Of a DNA stretch of 64,000 nucleotides, positions 41,133-51,459 are shown one piece after another. A program made the translations under genes and the position numbers. The DNA lies in the NCBI GenBank assembly GCA_021292165.1, contig CM037879.1, forward strand, positions 23,605,817 to 23,669,816, read 5' to 3'. The notes under the pieces are model-generated. The model was not told the DNA's origin. It ran no database searches and worked only from the letters and a program-made list of their open reading frames with translations. Every line of letters starts with the position of its first letter. The first letter of the stretch is position 1. This stretch comes from Shinisaurus crocodilurus. Taxonomy: Eukaryota > Chordata > Lepidosauria > Squamata > Shinisauridae.

Positions 41133-41592
41133 CAAGTGTGCTCTTATGGCTGTCCCATTTGTGTAGTCTTGCCTGGTCAATTTCCTTGTCTGTTTCAGCT
41201 GACAAAGGGAGTGGCAAAGTGGAGTAGGTGGTAACAGGCAAGGAAATTGAGAAGGCATATATACTAATTTGCATGTGCCCCAACAGTGGTAAATGCATTT
41301 TGCATAAATGCCAAAAATGAGCCACGAAAAGTGGGGGAGTTAGTATCTTCCCTTTCTGGTGTAGCTGGAGAGTCGGGGGAAGTGTTGAAAAGGTGGAGGG
41401 TACTGAGAATTGTCTGTTCAACACTCAAAACCGAGAGGAACACATCACCAAAGGGGAGATCTTGCCCACCCACTTTGGTGCCTTACTCCTTCGGCTCCCC
41501 CCCCCATTTTCCCACAGGACAGCTGAAACAGACAAGGAAATTGACCAGGTAAGACCACATATCAGACAGAAGAAAGAGCACACTTGTGATTA
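41133..41592. repeat. inverted-repeat element with arms of about 65 bp
   Basis: The left arm (41133-41196, ending CCTTGTCTGTTTCAGCTG) and right arm (41518-41590, starting CAGCTGAAACAGACAAGG) are near reverse complements. Part of the left arm is repeated at 41238-41252 (GGCAAGGAAATTGAG). The loop carries the 40-bp motif shared with 30316. It is probably a non-autonomous DNA element; no target duplication is clear. Confidence 0.6.
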
Positions 41593-41719
41593 ACAAGTAT
41601 GTATAAATCAGGTATATGAGTCAGGCTGTTAAAGGCACAAGACTAAACTCAGAGGCATATGTGTGTGTGTCTGTTTCTAGAGGGCAATCTTAGCTCAGTA
41701 GGCACTACTGAGTGTAGAA

Positions 41720-41822
41720 CAATGTTCCCCAACCTGAGTCCCACTCCCATTGTCCATGCTAGCTGGGGTTGATGGGAGTTGAAGTCCAAAACATCTGGAG
41801 GGCACCAGGTTAGGGAAGGTTG
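41720..41822. mobile_element. hAT-like foldback MITE (GGTGCCCTCCAGATG family)
   Basis: CAATGTTCCCCAACCTGAG on the left, CATGCTAGCTGGGGTTGATG in the middle and CATCTGGAGGGCACCAGG on the right follow the family. Part of the left arm is deleted. Confidence 0.65.
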
Positions 41823-41871
41823 CATTAGAGAATTCCTTGCTTTGTCACAGTGTAGTGGGTTCCTATACAAT

Positions 41872-42130
41872 TAATTTTATTTATTTATTTATTAACATTT
41901 CTATACTGCCCAACAGCCAATGCTCTCCAAAACAACAACGAAAACCACCCGACAACCCTAAAATATAATATGATAAGAACAGAAGAACAGAGGAAGAGCC
42001 CTGCTGGATCAGGCCAAGGGTCCATCTAGTCCAGCATTCTGTTCATACAGCGCCCAACCAGCTGCCCACGGGAAACCGACAAGCAGGACAAAACAAGCAG
42101 GATAATAAAACATAATATAAAACCTTTTTC
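41872..42130 (-). repeat. L2 LINE 3' end interrupted by a CR1 fragment
   Basis: The left part (TTTATTTATTAACATTTCTA, TACTGCCCAACAGCCAATGC) is an inverted L2 terminus followed by A-rich L2 sequence. A CR1 3' end at 41968-42095 interrupts it, after which A-rich sequence resumes (GGATAATAAAACATAATATA). Confidence 0.6.
41968..42095 (-). repeat. CR1 LINE 3' end (TTCTTATG-tail subfamily)
   Basis: GATAAGAACAGAAGAACAG, CCCTGCTGGATCAGGCCAAG and CCAACCAGCTGCCCACGGG match 5907-6066. The copy is about 130 bp. Confidence 0.75.
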
Positions 42131-42134
42131 ATAA

Positions 42135-43265
42135 CATAGCTTTTTGATGTGAATATGCATGTGTTATTGTACCTCTTATCTGGCTTGCAGAATCAGATAT
42201 TAAAAAAAAGAAAAAAAGAAAAAGCTCTACAGCCCAGACATCACTAATCAGCTTCCATGATCAGCATTTTAAACAATTTCTTGTTTTCAACTGACTGGCC
42301 TTTGATCTGCTTATAAGGTTTTTCAGACAGACTGTCTGTCGTTTGGACCATTCTGAAATCTAGCCTGTGTGTTCAAGACTTTTAGGATCTGCGTAGGAGT
42401 TTATAAAACTGCATGTTTCAGCTCCTGTGACGTCTTCATTTCTCCCCAGTAATGGCCATGACAGAAGCAAAGGCTTGCAAGATGACAAAGAATTGTATTT
42501 AAACAGAGGGGGAACATCATAGCCTTTCATTTAAAATATTTATCTGTATCTATAGTATTTTGGGAGAATATTTGTCAAATACATCTCCGTTTTTATTTTA
42601 AAAATGTATTTCTTGAGGAGACCCTTGACAAGTACAGAATGTTCTTATCTACAGGAGGCTGCTGGAAAAAAGATGGGCATTAGTTCCATTCTTGAAATGT
42701 CAGGTCAGTCATGGCACATCCAAGAGACTCTAATTTTAGGGACTGAATATGGTAACATACGTAACCCATTTGATGTGCTGCTTGCAGTCTCACATCAATA
42801 ATGGGTTGGATTTTACACTTCTCTTAAACTGACACAACACAACATGGACTTCGGAATAATTTTATAATTAGTCAATATAAATGAACAGAATTAAAATGTT
42901 TGTAGATGAAAGATGATTTTAAAAAAAACAACAAAAAACAACCCTCACACGTACAGATTAACATATGGGAGCACACAAAATATAGGAACAATTACAGAAA
43001 AAGGGATAGTTAAGAAGTACCCCTGAGGAAAAGATAAATTCATAAATGATAAATCTACAACAGAAAGGAATCCACCAGGCCACTGGAATCCAGTTCTCTC
43101 CTTTGCTCCTGCTACCTGAATGCTTACCAGATTGCCTCAGCTGCCTCTCTCCCCTTCCTCACCCATTTCAGTCGGTTTCCCCAGCTGACAGTCCCAACTC
43201 CCCCTGAAAAACCCCATCCTCTCTCACATTCCTCCCTCCCACTCCAAATGTTTGCAAGACCGGCC
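42135..43265. other. single-copy DNA; possible conserved block at 42270-42560
   Basis: Bases 42270-42560 are complex and AT-leaning, with GGCCTTTGATCTGC (TCF/LEF-like) and TGTGACGTC (CRE-like). No repeat or exon is recognised. Confidence 0.3.
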
Positions 43266-43269
43266 TCAC

Positions 43270-43270
43270 A

Positions 43271-43310
<40 letters not shown>
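43270..43310. repeat. (CA)n microsatellite
   Basis: About 19 CA units, with ACACACGC at the end. Confidence 0.95.
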
Positions 43311-43311
<1 letters not shown>

Positions 43312-43411
43312 GAGTGCTTCAGCCCGCTCTGATCTCCTGTTTGCATTGTTCTATTTTGTCAGGATCTGTTGGGGTTTTTTTGGGGGGGAGTAAAGCTGTA
43401 GAGTAGACTTT

Positions 43412-43546
43412 CAGTGGGGAACCTGTGGACCTCCAGATGTTGTTGGACTACAGTTCCCATCATCCCTGACCATTGGCCATGCTCACTGGGGCTGATGGGA
43501 GTTGGAGTCCAACCACAACTGAATGGTCACAGGTACCCCACCCCTG
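43412..43546. mobile_element. hAT-like foldback MITE (GGTGCCCTCCAGATG family)
   Basis: CAGTGGGGAACCTGTGGACC on the left and GGTACCCCACCCCTG on the right are inverted; the interior TTGGACTACAGTTCCCATCA faces GATGGGAGTTGGAGTCCAA. The flanks do not match as a duplication. Confidence 0.7.
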
Positions 43547-43851
43547 CATTAAGTGGACAAACATATTTTGAGCTTGGCCCCTGCCCCATAGACCTGCAAC
43601 GCCCCCCACAGGTGTGTCAGGAACTTGCCCTGGGCTCTCCACTAACCTAGGCCCTAGAATTGTTCATTTTTTGTAGAGTTGTCAACCCTATTACTTAAGA
43701 CTTGGAGGTCTTCACCAGCAGAGAGCATTGTTCTCCATGCATGGGCAGCCCTGCCCCAACTCCCCTGACTGGTGACCCTCCCAGAACAAAAGCTTCCAGG
43801 TCAAACTGAGATGGGGGTGGGGCCTGAGCAACAGGCTACCTGGCCTCGTGC

Positions 43852-44220
43852 TAGGGCGGCCACTTGTGCAATTGCAGAAGAAGAGGAATTGCCTCACCAA
43901 AAAAGAGGACACTGACTTACATACAATTTGGATACCCAATTTATATGTGTGGATGCAAATACAGTTTATTTCACCTTAAGTGTGGAGGACCGCAACCAGG
44001 TGACCGGGGTGCCTTGCTCAGTCTGCTGTCCAGGTGCTGTCGGTGGACAACTTCAAGGCCCAGCACTTCCTTCTGATCGTTCTTCCTCTTTAAACTGGGT
44101 TTGGACTGGGCAGCCCTTCACATAGAGGACACCTTCGGAACAGAGGACTCGACTGTCCTCTGGCAGGCTTTCAAATAGAGGGCTGTCTGTCTTCCGTAGT
44201 GTAGGACATCATACTTCCTT
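43852..44220. mobile_element. non-autonomous hAT (CAGGGTGGCCA family)
   Basis: TAGGGCGGCCACTTGTGC, AAAAAGAGGACACTGACTTA, CAATTTATATGTGTGGATGC and GACTGGGCAGCCCTTCACAT follow the family order. The segment AGAGGACACC...CCTTTCAAATAGAGG is extended relative to 22649. The right end is degraded. Confidence 0.7.
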
Positions 44221-44229
44221 GGCTCCACA

Positions 44230-45230
44230 CATCCCAGAACACGGTTTGCCCACTAATGCTGCAAGGACTTGGGTGTGGGGATTACACCTGACAGTTACTA
44301 AGTGAGGGTGCATCTGTACCACAGCTTCCTGTGCTCTTGAACTGACATGAGCACTGAACCGGACACCATGAGTCCTACCGTGGAGACTGGTGATCCCACA
44401 GTCACCTTTGCCTTTGGTGTGGATGGCAAGGTACTGCCACAGAGCAAAAATCCAGTGTATATGGGGATGTTGACTGCATGGCCCAGTTTTAAAAATATAT
44501 ATCCATTTGACAGCCACTCATATAATAAAACACTAGCTCATCTGTTAATTTACATTTAATATTCTGCTTCTAGCAAGTAATTCTGGAGAAAGAGTGTTCA
44601 TCATTTTGGCAGAACATGAACTGGATTGATTCTAGTATGAATGGCTCCCTGTGACTTAGTTACAATGCTAGGCCATGTTCTTCTCTATTATGTTTGTTTT
44701 AATAGTTATGGGAAGATTTCCCAGAACTCTCCGAGCTACTGGCAGTCACCTTTCACAAAACTGGTATGCTAATTCTGCAACAATTATTCCATAAATTCCT
44801 GCCGTAATCCATTAGTATTTGCACCTTCCAGTTCCTTGGAATTGCTTCTTCGTGAGATCAACACTACCCAGAGAAGCAATAAGTGTTTGTTCGAGCTATT
44901 GCAGATGGGAATAATTTTCAAACTTATTGGAAGTATACTGTGTCTTGTGTGTTCTCTATCAAGCGTCGCCTCTGTCATGGATTTAATAAAGAAAAGTAAA
45001 GTAGTGATTGAGCTACCCGGAGAACATGTCACTAAAATATTGCTGAGGTTTCTTCCTTACACTTGGATCGTGTACAAGTATGGCTAAAACAGCTACTTAC
45101 GTCATGAACAGTGGGGGAAGCAAGTCATCATCCAAGCCTGTTTTGACTGGGCCAACTAGGGGCAGCATCAGCAGCCAGCATGGTTGCTGTGGCCAACCTT
45201 TAAAAAATATATATTAAAATTACTTTTTAG
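44230..45230. other. single-copy DNA; possible conserved block at 44570-45080
   Basis: No repeat family is seen. Bases 44570-45080 are complex and AT-leaning (TATGCTAATTCTGCAACAAT, GATGGGAATAATTTTC). An 83-codon frame at 44836-45087 (with SILCLVCSLSSVASVMDLI) has no family I recognise. Confidence 0.3.
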
Positions 45231-45231
45231 A

Positions 45232-45401
45232 AATAGCCCAGTGCTCTGAAGTGACAGGTGAAGTGGCTACAGCTGCTGCTGCTGCAGATGCCATCTTGAT
45301 TTCCCCAGAATGCTTCTAGGCCCAAGAGGCATTCTGGGAAAATCAAGATGGCAGCTGCAGCCAGCTCAACTGGCACTTTTGTTCAGAGCACTGAGCTATT
45401 T
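45232..45401. mobile_element. foldback element of about 170 bp
   Basis: AAATAGCCCAGTGCTCTGAA on the left and TTCAGAGCACTGAGCTATTT on the right are inverted. The interior GCCATCTTGATTTCCCCAGA faces TCTGGGAAAATCAAGATGGC. A (CTG)n expansion lies in the left arm. The symmetry extends past the CAGTG ends, so the true termini are uncertain. Confidence 0.7.
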
Positions 45402-45403
45402 AT

Positions 45404-45412
45404 ATATCTATC

Positions 45413-45457
<45 letters not shown>
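45404..45457. repeat. (TCTA)n microsatellite
   Basis: About 13 TCTA units. Confidence 0.95.
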
Positions 45458-45501
45458 AATTTTATTATTTTTTTATTTAAAAGAGGATGCTGGGTGATTA
45501 A

Positions 45502-45785
45502 GGGCACAATCCTATACAACAGGACTCTCCAACCTTGGGTCCCCAGATAGTGCTGGACTACAGCTCCCAGAATCCTTTGCCATTATCCATGCTTGCTGGG
45601 TATGCTGGGAGATGTAGGCCAGCAACATCTGGGGACCCACCCAAGGTTGGAGAGCCCTGCTATACAAGTTTAGATTGGGGGGGAAAGGCCTACAATTCCC
45701 AGCATGCCCCAGGCATCATAGCTGGCTGGGGCATGCTGAGAGTTGTGGACCCTTTTTCCATCTAAACTTGCATAGGATTGCACCC
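45502..45785. mobile_element. foldback MITE (GGGCGCAATCCTATGC family), split by a hAT
   Basis: TTAA lies immediately outside both ends (45498-45501 and 45786-45789). The ends GGGCACAATCCTATACAAG (rejoined across the insert) and TTGCATAGGATTGCACCC are inverted. The hAT at 45520-45659 sits in the left arm. The TTAA flanks would fit a piggyBac-like target, but the terminal GGG is not typical, so the class is open. Confidence 0.8.
45520..45659. mobile_element. hAT foldback MITE nested in another MITE
   Basis: The ends CAGGACTCTCCAACCTTGGG and CCAAGGTTGGAGAGCCCTG are inverted. The 8-base duplication CTATACAA (45512-45519 and 45660-45667) is perfect. Removing the insert and one duplication restores the outer element. 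Confidence 0.95.
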
Positions 45786-45799
45786 TTAAGTGCTGGTTC

Positions 45800-46045
45800 C
45801 TTCTGGACTTTGTCCTGCTTACTTCTGAATAGACATGCAGAGGCTTGGCCTGCTTACTTGTCAGTGGACATGATGCTTGTACTTGCTTCTGAGAAGACAT
45901 GCAGAGGCTTGATATTTGGGATGCTGCTTGAAATTGCTGCTGAGTGTTTCAGTCCTGCTAACTTGTGAGTAGACACGCAGAGGCTTGTCCTGCTTACATG
46001 GGAGTAGACATGCTGCTTATGTTTACTTCTAAGTAAACGCTTCCT
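45800..46045 (+). repeat. diverged tandem repeat, about five to six units
   Basis: The unit is roughly CCTGCTTACTTCTGAGTAGA followed by CATGCAGAGGCTTG. Copies begin near 45810, 45846, 45879, 45953 and 45986, with spacing between about 33 and 75 bases. A last partial unit (TTACTTCTAAGTAAACG) lies near 46021. Confidence 0.7.
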
Positions 46046-46084
46046 ACTCTAAATGGGTAGCAATGGAATGGGGGGGTTTAGATT

Positions 46085-46195
46085 TGTTTCAGCCCTGCTC
46101 ATTTTTGCCTTTGGCTCCGCCCACCACTGGAATGTGCCCCCGAGAGCTTCTCCAAGATGGAATCCAGCCCTTGGGCTGAAAAACATTCCCCACCC
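46085..46195. mobile_element. 3' fragment of hAT (CAGGGGTGTTGAACC family)
   Basis: TTTGCCTTTGGCTCCGCCCA, GAGCTTCTCCAAGATGGAAT and TTGGGCTGAAAAACATTCC match the right part of 49369-49969. Confidence 0.7.
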
Positions 46196-46204
46196 CCATT
46201 CCCC

Positions 46205-46345
46205 ACATTGACTGGCAGCATCTCTCCCAAGTTTCAGACAGGTGGCTTTCCCAGTCTTACCTGGAGATGTCAGGGATTGGACCTGGGACCTTCTGCATGC
46301 AAAACAGGTGCTCTATCACTGAGCTATGGCCTTTCCTCTGAATCT
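46205..46345 (-). repeat. tRNA-headed SINE
   Basis: On the minus strand GGCCATAGCTCAGTGATAG (A box) is followed by GAGCACCTGTTTTGCATGC and CCCAGGTCCAATCCC (B box), a tRNA-like arrangement. The downstream part is CATCTCCAGGTAAGACTGGG. It is not a tRNA gene, because no acceptor-stem partner follows. Confidence 0.7.
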
Positions 46346-46349
46346 GATA

Positions 46350-46990
46350 CTCAAGACAGTGGTCCTAATATTGGTTCCCAATTTCATTTGTGAAATGTTG
46401 GAAGAGAGCATCCCCAAACTAGGGGTGTTGAGAACATTCAAGAACATTCTATCCTGTATTTTCTTGCTCATGCCATGGCTGCTTGAGTGAGGCCTCTGCC
46501 CTCTGTTTTGAATTCCTTATTGAGTGCCCTGAGACAGCAAAGACCTCTTAAATTTAAATTCAATTTGTCTCCTACCTTCAAGCAGCCAACCAATATACTC
46601 TGTCTCGTCAACCATCATCCTTCTCCAGAAGAATCCATCTTGCCTGTGTGATGTAGATGGCATTCATCACTCATGGGGCATAGCAATTCCTGTCATTCAC
46701 AGTGTCCTTTAGAGAGAACACACCAATCAATATGATGGAACACAATAGCAACTGAAACCTTTGCAGAATTCTCTTAAAGACACTTCCTTCTTAATTTTAT
46801 TTGTCTGTGCCATAGGGTTGGCCTTTCAGAGGGGCTCGTTGAACCGAGCCTTGGGCTCAAAGGCACTGAAGGGGTTACTATGCTTATTAACTCATTTAAA
46901 TAATACCACAATTTTTGTGCAATGCTTGTATCCCTGGGTGAATGCATTATTCTGCATGTGGAAGGGCCATGGCTACTCATTCCTGGTAGT
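46350..46990. other. no recognisable feature
   Basis: No repeat family or plausible exon is recognised. Confidence 0.35.
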
Positions 46991-46997
46991 TCTACGT

Positions 46998-47178
46998 AAG
47001 AACATAAGGGGAGCCATGCTGGATCAGACCAAGAGTCCATCTAGTCCAGCATTCTGTTCATACAGTGGCCCATGGGAAACCCACAAGCTGGACATGAGTG
47101 CAAAAGCACCCTCCTGCCCATGTTCCCCAGCAACTGGTCTACAAAGGCATACTGCCTCTGATACTGGATTCTAGATTT
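46998..47178 (-). repeat. CR1 LINE 3' end (TTCTTATG-tail subfamily)
   Basis: TAAGAACATAAGGGGAGCC, CATGCTGGATCAGACCAAGA, ATTCTGTTCATACAGTGGCC and TTCCCCAGCAACTGG match the sister fragments. Confidence 0.75.
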
Positions 47179-47286
47179 GGATAGCTTGTAAATGGGCCAA
47201 GGTCTCTCTCTCTCTTTTAATAAATAAAAAGTTTGAGTGGGTTGCATTCTGTGCTCCATTCTCCTTTCTGATTTCTCTCTTCAGTA

Positions 47287-47412
47287 CAGTCTTCTCCAGC
47301 GTGGTGCCCTAAAGCTGTTTAGGACTACAGTTCCCAGCATTCCTGACCGCTGGTGGGACTGGTGGGAGAAGAAGTCCAAAACATCTGGAGGGCACCAGGG
47401 CATGGAAGGCTG
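47287..47412. mobile_element. hAT-like foldback MITE (GGTGCCCTCCAGATG family)
   Basis: GTGGTGCCCTAAAGCTG on the left and CATCTGGAGGGCACCAGG on the right, with GGACTACAGTTCCCAGCATT inside. The flanks CTTCAGTA and CTTTTGCA agree at five of eight positions. Confidence 0.6.
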
Positions 47413-47414
47413 CT

Positions 47415-48685
47415 TTTGCACCTCAAGGCGGACTTGGAGGTAACTGTGGTCCAAGAATGTCCTGAGATATTCAGGCAGGCATCGGAAGTGGTGCTGAAGA
47501 GCTGGGTATTCAAGACAAAATATGTTCTTGCCCAGTTAACAGGATGGTCGCTGGTTCTAGCAGGCAGAAAGCATGATCTGAGCAGCATCTGCAGTAGAAC
47601 CCAGAGCCTGGATGGGCAGAGACACAGAGAGAGTTAGCACCACAAGGGAACTGTGCCCAAGCCATATTACTTTCCAGGTGTCCCAGCCAGAAAAACAAAA
47701 CAAAACAATAATCCAGATCTAAGGTACATGAATATAGAAGTAGGGGTTTCGAAGGGATCCATAGACAAAGAAAGATGCTTATCTCCGTGGCATTAGGCAG
47801 CGGTGAGCGAAAGCAGCTAGCTGTGACAAGGTTTTTAAGCTGAGTGCTTACGTTGGCCAGGCTTGCTTATAATTTGGAAAAGTGCACCTAGAGCCAGTAA
47901 TGTAATTACAAATAAAGGAAAAGCTTGATTGTTTTTCCATGCATGAAACATTAAGAAAATTAAGGCATTTCCCTCCAGTAGAAATATTGACTGTAATTAT
48001 AGATAGCGGGCAGCCTGCAGCTGCTATAAAATATTGAAAGTGCTTCTTCTTTTTCCTTTCCTTTTTTTTCTTTTCCTATTGCCACCAACTATGGTTTATT
48101 ATTTAGGCCTTGTACAAAGGCTGCAATTTAATGAAGTGCAATTTCACCGAACAATGGGAACCCAGCCATCGCTGCACTTGCATTGTCGCCTTTCGCATTA
48201 ATAGCATGAAACCACTCGCTGGAACAATGGGAACGGGTTTAAGCTTGCTTTATTATCCTTCTGTAATGTTACTTTGCCTTGAGCTGCCGTACCACCATGT
48301 AATCTCCCCTTGGAAAAGAGAGAGGCAAGAATTAAAACCCTGGAAGGAATTCTTACTGCCCAAAGTGATTGTTACTTTCACGGCCCACGGAAACCATTCA
48401 TCGATATTGACCAGAGAACCTACCTGGGCCTACAAAAAAAGCCTTTAAAAGAAAACTTGCAGGCTCTCCTGCAAACGTTTTTAAAACCATTTTTATTACA
48501 AGATTATTACAACAACAACTTGTTATTTTGGGGAGGGCGGAATTGAATAAGATCTCATCAAATTGTCCTATACTGACACATTGTTCAGATGGAAATTGGT
48601 CCATTTATTTTACAATAGATGAAAAGACAACCCCCTTTTTACTTGCTGCTTTTGAGATCTAAGAAGATACAAATGCAGTTGCTGG
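47415..48685. other. single-copy DNA; candidate regulatory block at 47870-48310
   Basis: No repeat is recognised. The block has TAATGTAATTAC, CAATTTAATGAAG, two GAACAATGGGAAC motifs (48149-48161 and 48221-48233) and TGCATGAAACATTAAG. This density of homeodomain- and SOX-like sites recalls vertebrate developmental enhancers; the role is inferred. Confidence 0.4.
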
Positions 48686-48687
48686 CG

Positions 48688-48915
48688 TAGGGATGTTGGA
48701 GAACTCTGCAATGGATTCAAATGAGTTTGGGTTTCTATGAATCTGACCTGTGGATTCCGCAGCATGCAGGCTTTTTTCAAGTTGTGCAGATTCTGCAACT
48801 TGCAGGCCTTTTTTTTTTTTTAAGTTTTTTGGGGGAGGAATTTGTGCAAATGCACATTTTTGGAAGTGCACATTTGCACAAGTGCAAATCGGAGCAAGAT
48901 CCTCATGCATCCCTA
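48688..48915. mobile_element. probable TAGGGATG-ended DNA element
   Basis: TAGGGATGTTGG begins it and CATGCATCCCTA ends it. Inside, CTGCAACTTGCAGGCCTTTT and AAGTGCACATTTGCACAAGT are partly palindromic. The flanks do not match. Confidence 0.45.
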
Positions 48916-49137
48916 AAAGAAATCCTATTCTGTCGATGAGCAGACAATGGAACGAAAGGCCCCTGACAATCTGCAAAACACAGATGGAATGGATTTAACG
49001 ACATCCCTACATCCCTGGCTGCCGACCACCTGCCTTGACTGGCGCAAAGCCGGCTCACTTGAGAATGGGGGGGTCTCCTTTTGGACTGCTGCCTTTTTGA
49101 GCTCTTACCTACTCCTTTCCTAGGTCCCTCTTTTTGT

Positions 49138-49162
49138 AGTGTGTGTGTGTGTGTGTGTGTAT
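49138..49162. repeat. (GT)n microsatellite
   Basis: About 11 GT units. Confidence 0.9.
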
Positions 49163-49491
49163 ATGCATGCCCCTTTTCAGAGCTATGCCTTTACGAAGAG
49201 GCACACAAACAAAAGCATGGCGTAATACAAAACAAAATAGCCACAGTAGCAGGCACACAGGATACCTTGCCTTTGAACGCACGAGCCAATCATTAATTCA
49301 GCTGAAGGCAGTTCTAAACAGAAAGGTCTTTGCTGCTTGCCTAACTGCCTGCACAGAAGGGACTCAGCCAGGGGTGTTGAACCTCAGACCCAAGGCCAAA
49401 TCAGGCCCTCTTGGGGTCCCGAACCAGCTCTCTGAGTTTTCCCAGAAGGCCCTGCCCCTTTCCCTGGCTACCAATGGCTTGCAGCGGAGGC

Positions 49492-49630
49492 TCATGGCGC
49501 CCATGTCAGTGGGGCGTGCGTATTAGTCTGCACTTTTAAGGAGCTACCCATGGTGTTGAACCCTATCCCCGAAAATAGGTTCAGCACCATGCATAGCTCC
49601 TTTAAAGTTCAGAGGAGCCACCAGCCACTG
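49492..49630. mobile_element. hAT-type foldback MITE (CAGTGGAGGCTGG family)
   Basis: CAGCGGAGGCTCATGGC on the left and GGAGCCACCAGCCACTG on the right; the hairpin centre is GGAGCTACCCATGGTG facing CACCATGCATAGCTCC. The arms have small deletions. Confidence 0.75.
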
Positions 49631-49644
49631 CTGATGGTCTGGTG

Positions 49645-49716
49645 CAGTGTTCTCCAACCTTGGGTCCCCAGATGTTTTCGGCCTACAACTCCCAGCATGC
49701 CCCAGCCAGCTACCTG
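49645..49716. mobile_element. deletion derivative of the CAGTGTTCTCCAACC MITE
   Basis: The left arm is intact (CAGTGTTCTCCAACCTTGGG to CCCAGCCAGCTAC), then only CTG remains of the right arm. The 8-base flanks GTCTGGTG and GTCCGGTG agree at seven positions, so most of the right arm was lost after or during insertion. Confidence 0.75.
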
Positions 49717-49979
49717 GTCCGGTGGTTCTCCGGCTTTTGCAGTTTCCCCCTATTTTACAAAGTTGAGATGCCTCGCCTGAGGCTTAGTTACTGGCAGTAA
49801 GAGCTTTAAGGTAAAATATGCTTTTATTTTGGGTATTTTTGATATTTTGGTTTTGCCCCCCCACCCCACCCCGCATTGCCTTTGGCTCCGCCCACCCTTG
49901 GAACGCAGTCTCTGAGAGCCTCTCCAAAATGTAATTCCGCCTCAGGCTGAAAGAGGGTTGACACCCCTGGTCCAGGTAC

Positions 49980-50800
49980 ACGTCAATAGGAAGGGAGGTC
50001 CACAGTGTTGGGATCTCTGTTCTCAGCCAGGATTCGCTCAGCCAATAGCAGTAAAACACCCGTTTGCATGTCCTGCCCCTGTGGGACGTGGAGGCCACTC
50101 AGCCAAACAACACAGCAGGCTTCACCCATTACCACCATCAAGTTCATTAGCGCACTACCATTAGAATATTGCAACACAGTTCTTTAGCAAGTGGCTTGCC
50201 AAATTCCTAGATTAGATTTCCCCTGTTATTGAGAGTTTTGAATGTTCACATGCATCCATTCAAATGTTGCAACCACCACGTGTTTGCAAGTGATTAGCAG
50301 GTCCTGAGGATGCTTCCTGGGTTAATACAGTACTGGGCCAGGGAGACAAGTTTTATTAAATCATTGCAAATCCTGTGGCTAAGCTTCTAGATTCTTCCTT
50401 GGGACCAAATGACAACATGGCGACGAAGAACTAAGCAGTAAGTAACTAGTATAGTGCCATCTGTTGGCTGGAGGTACCAGATATGTCATCGTTACCTTGG
50501 TCCTTGCAAAGCTGGTGCATGCATTGCTTTGTACATATGGAGCCCTAATTCAGAGCACTAGGGTGTAGCAAAAGAAGCAGGAGAAAGTGACAGTATATTT
50601 GGTTGGCACTTTAAGCTATTAAGTTGCACTTCAGGGGCCAAGGATATAAATTATGCCTCCACCCTCCAAAGGCTGTTAAGAAGACATAGATGTGAAACTA
50701 GACCAAAGACCCACTTGTATCTAAACAGGTAATAGTACAGAACTGGCCTTGAGATGGCATCATGTTGCCTGAGCAAAATGACTTGCATTCTGTTGCTTGC
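49980..50800. other. no recognisable feature
   Basis: No repeat family or plausible exon is recognised. Confidence 0.35.
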
Positions 50801-50806
50801 TTCTAT

Positions 50807-51029
50807 GGGTCAAAACAGACATTAGTTAAAAAAGTGTCTCTAGCAGCTACATCTTTTTTCATTTTTACTTTAGAGTAGGCACTGGGCCCCTGATCCAGAC
50901 TGGACCCTAGTATGGGGAGTAGGAGGGCTTTTAAGATCTAGATTGGGGGCCCTGTGCCTACTGTACAGTAAAAATGAAAAGAAACCACAGCTGCTAGAGA
51001 CACATTTAAAGTAATGCCTGGTTTGGCCC
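50807..51029. mobile_element. foldback MITE (GGGTCAAA family), 223 bp
   Basis: GGGTCAAAACAGACATTA and TAATGCCTGGTTTGGCCC are inverted, and the arms continue with TGTCTCTAGCAGCT facing AGCTGCTAGAGACA and ACTTTAGAGTAGGCAC facing GTGCCTACTGTACAGT. GGG ends suggest a PIF/Harbinger-like group, but no clear 3-base duplication is seen. Confidence 0.75.
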
Positions 51030-51385
51030 TACATCTTTTCAAAACAAAACACGGAACTCGGTTGTGTCTGTCCCCCGTCTCCAACCACCCTCACTCCCCC
51101 GTGCCCCCCACACAAAGGAATCAATGGATAAACTAATGTTTGTGACAAAGGTATGTGGAAATGCGGGTTTTCTTCCTTTTCTTCCCTTTTTATTCTTTTT
51201 CTTTTTTTTGAGATTGCATTGAATGGCTAAGAAGAAGCTTGTAAAATAAAATTCATTAATACAATAAACCAGCACTTTACTATATAAATGTAGCCACTAT
51301 AAATAATGACTTCATTTTATTTCCTTCTACTAGAGAAGGGTCTTACATTTTAATCACTCCAGTAAACTAGCTGCCAGAATAATGT
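51030..51385. other. no recognisable feature
   Basis: AT-rich single-copy sequence with T runs. Confidence 0.3.

Positions 51386-51388
<3 letters not shown>

Positions 51389-51459
<71 letters not shown>

Larger units (their letters stand above)
49369..49969. mobile_element. hAT element (CAGGGGTGTTGAACC family) with two nested MITEs
   Basis: The ends CAGGGGTGTTGAACC and GGGTTGACACCCCTG are inverted. MITEs of two families are inserted at 49492-49630 and 49645-49716 in what should be the middle of the element. After them the body resumes (GGCTTTTGCAGTTTCCCCC, GCCTCGCCTGAGGC). The flanks show no clear duplication. Confidence 0.8.

Noticed and set aside
45498..45789. Assigning the GGGCGCAATCC MITEs to piggyBac from the TTAA flanks
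   Set aside because: Only one copy has TTAA on both sides, a second has TTAA/TTAG, and the ends start GGG where piggyBac ends normally start CCC.
46245..46335. A tRNA gene on the minus strand
   Set aside because: A and B boxes are present, but there is no matching acceptor stem, and the sequence continues into a repeat body. A decayed relative lies at 300-380.
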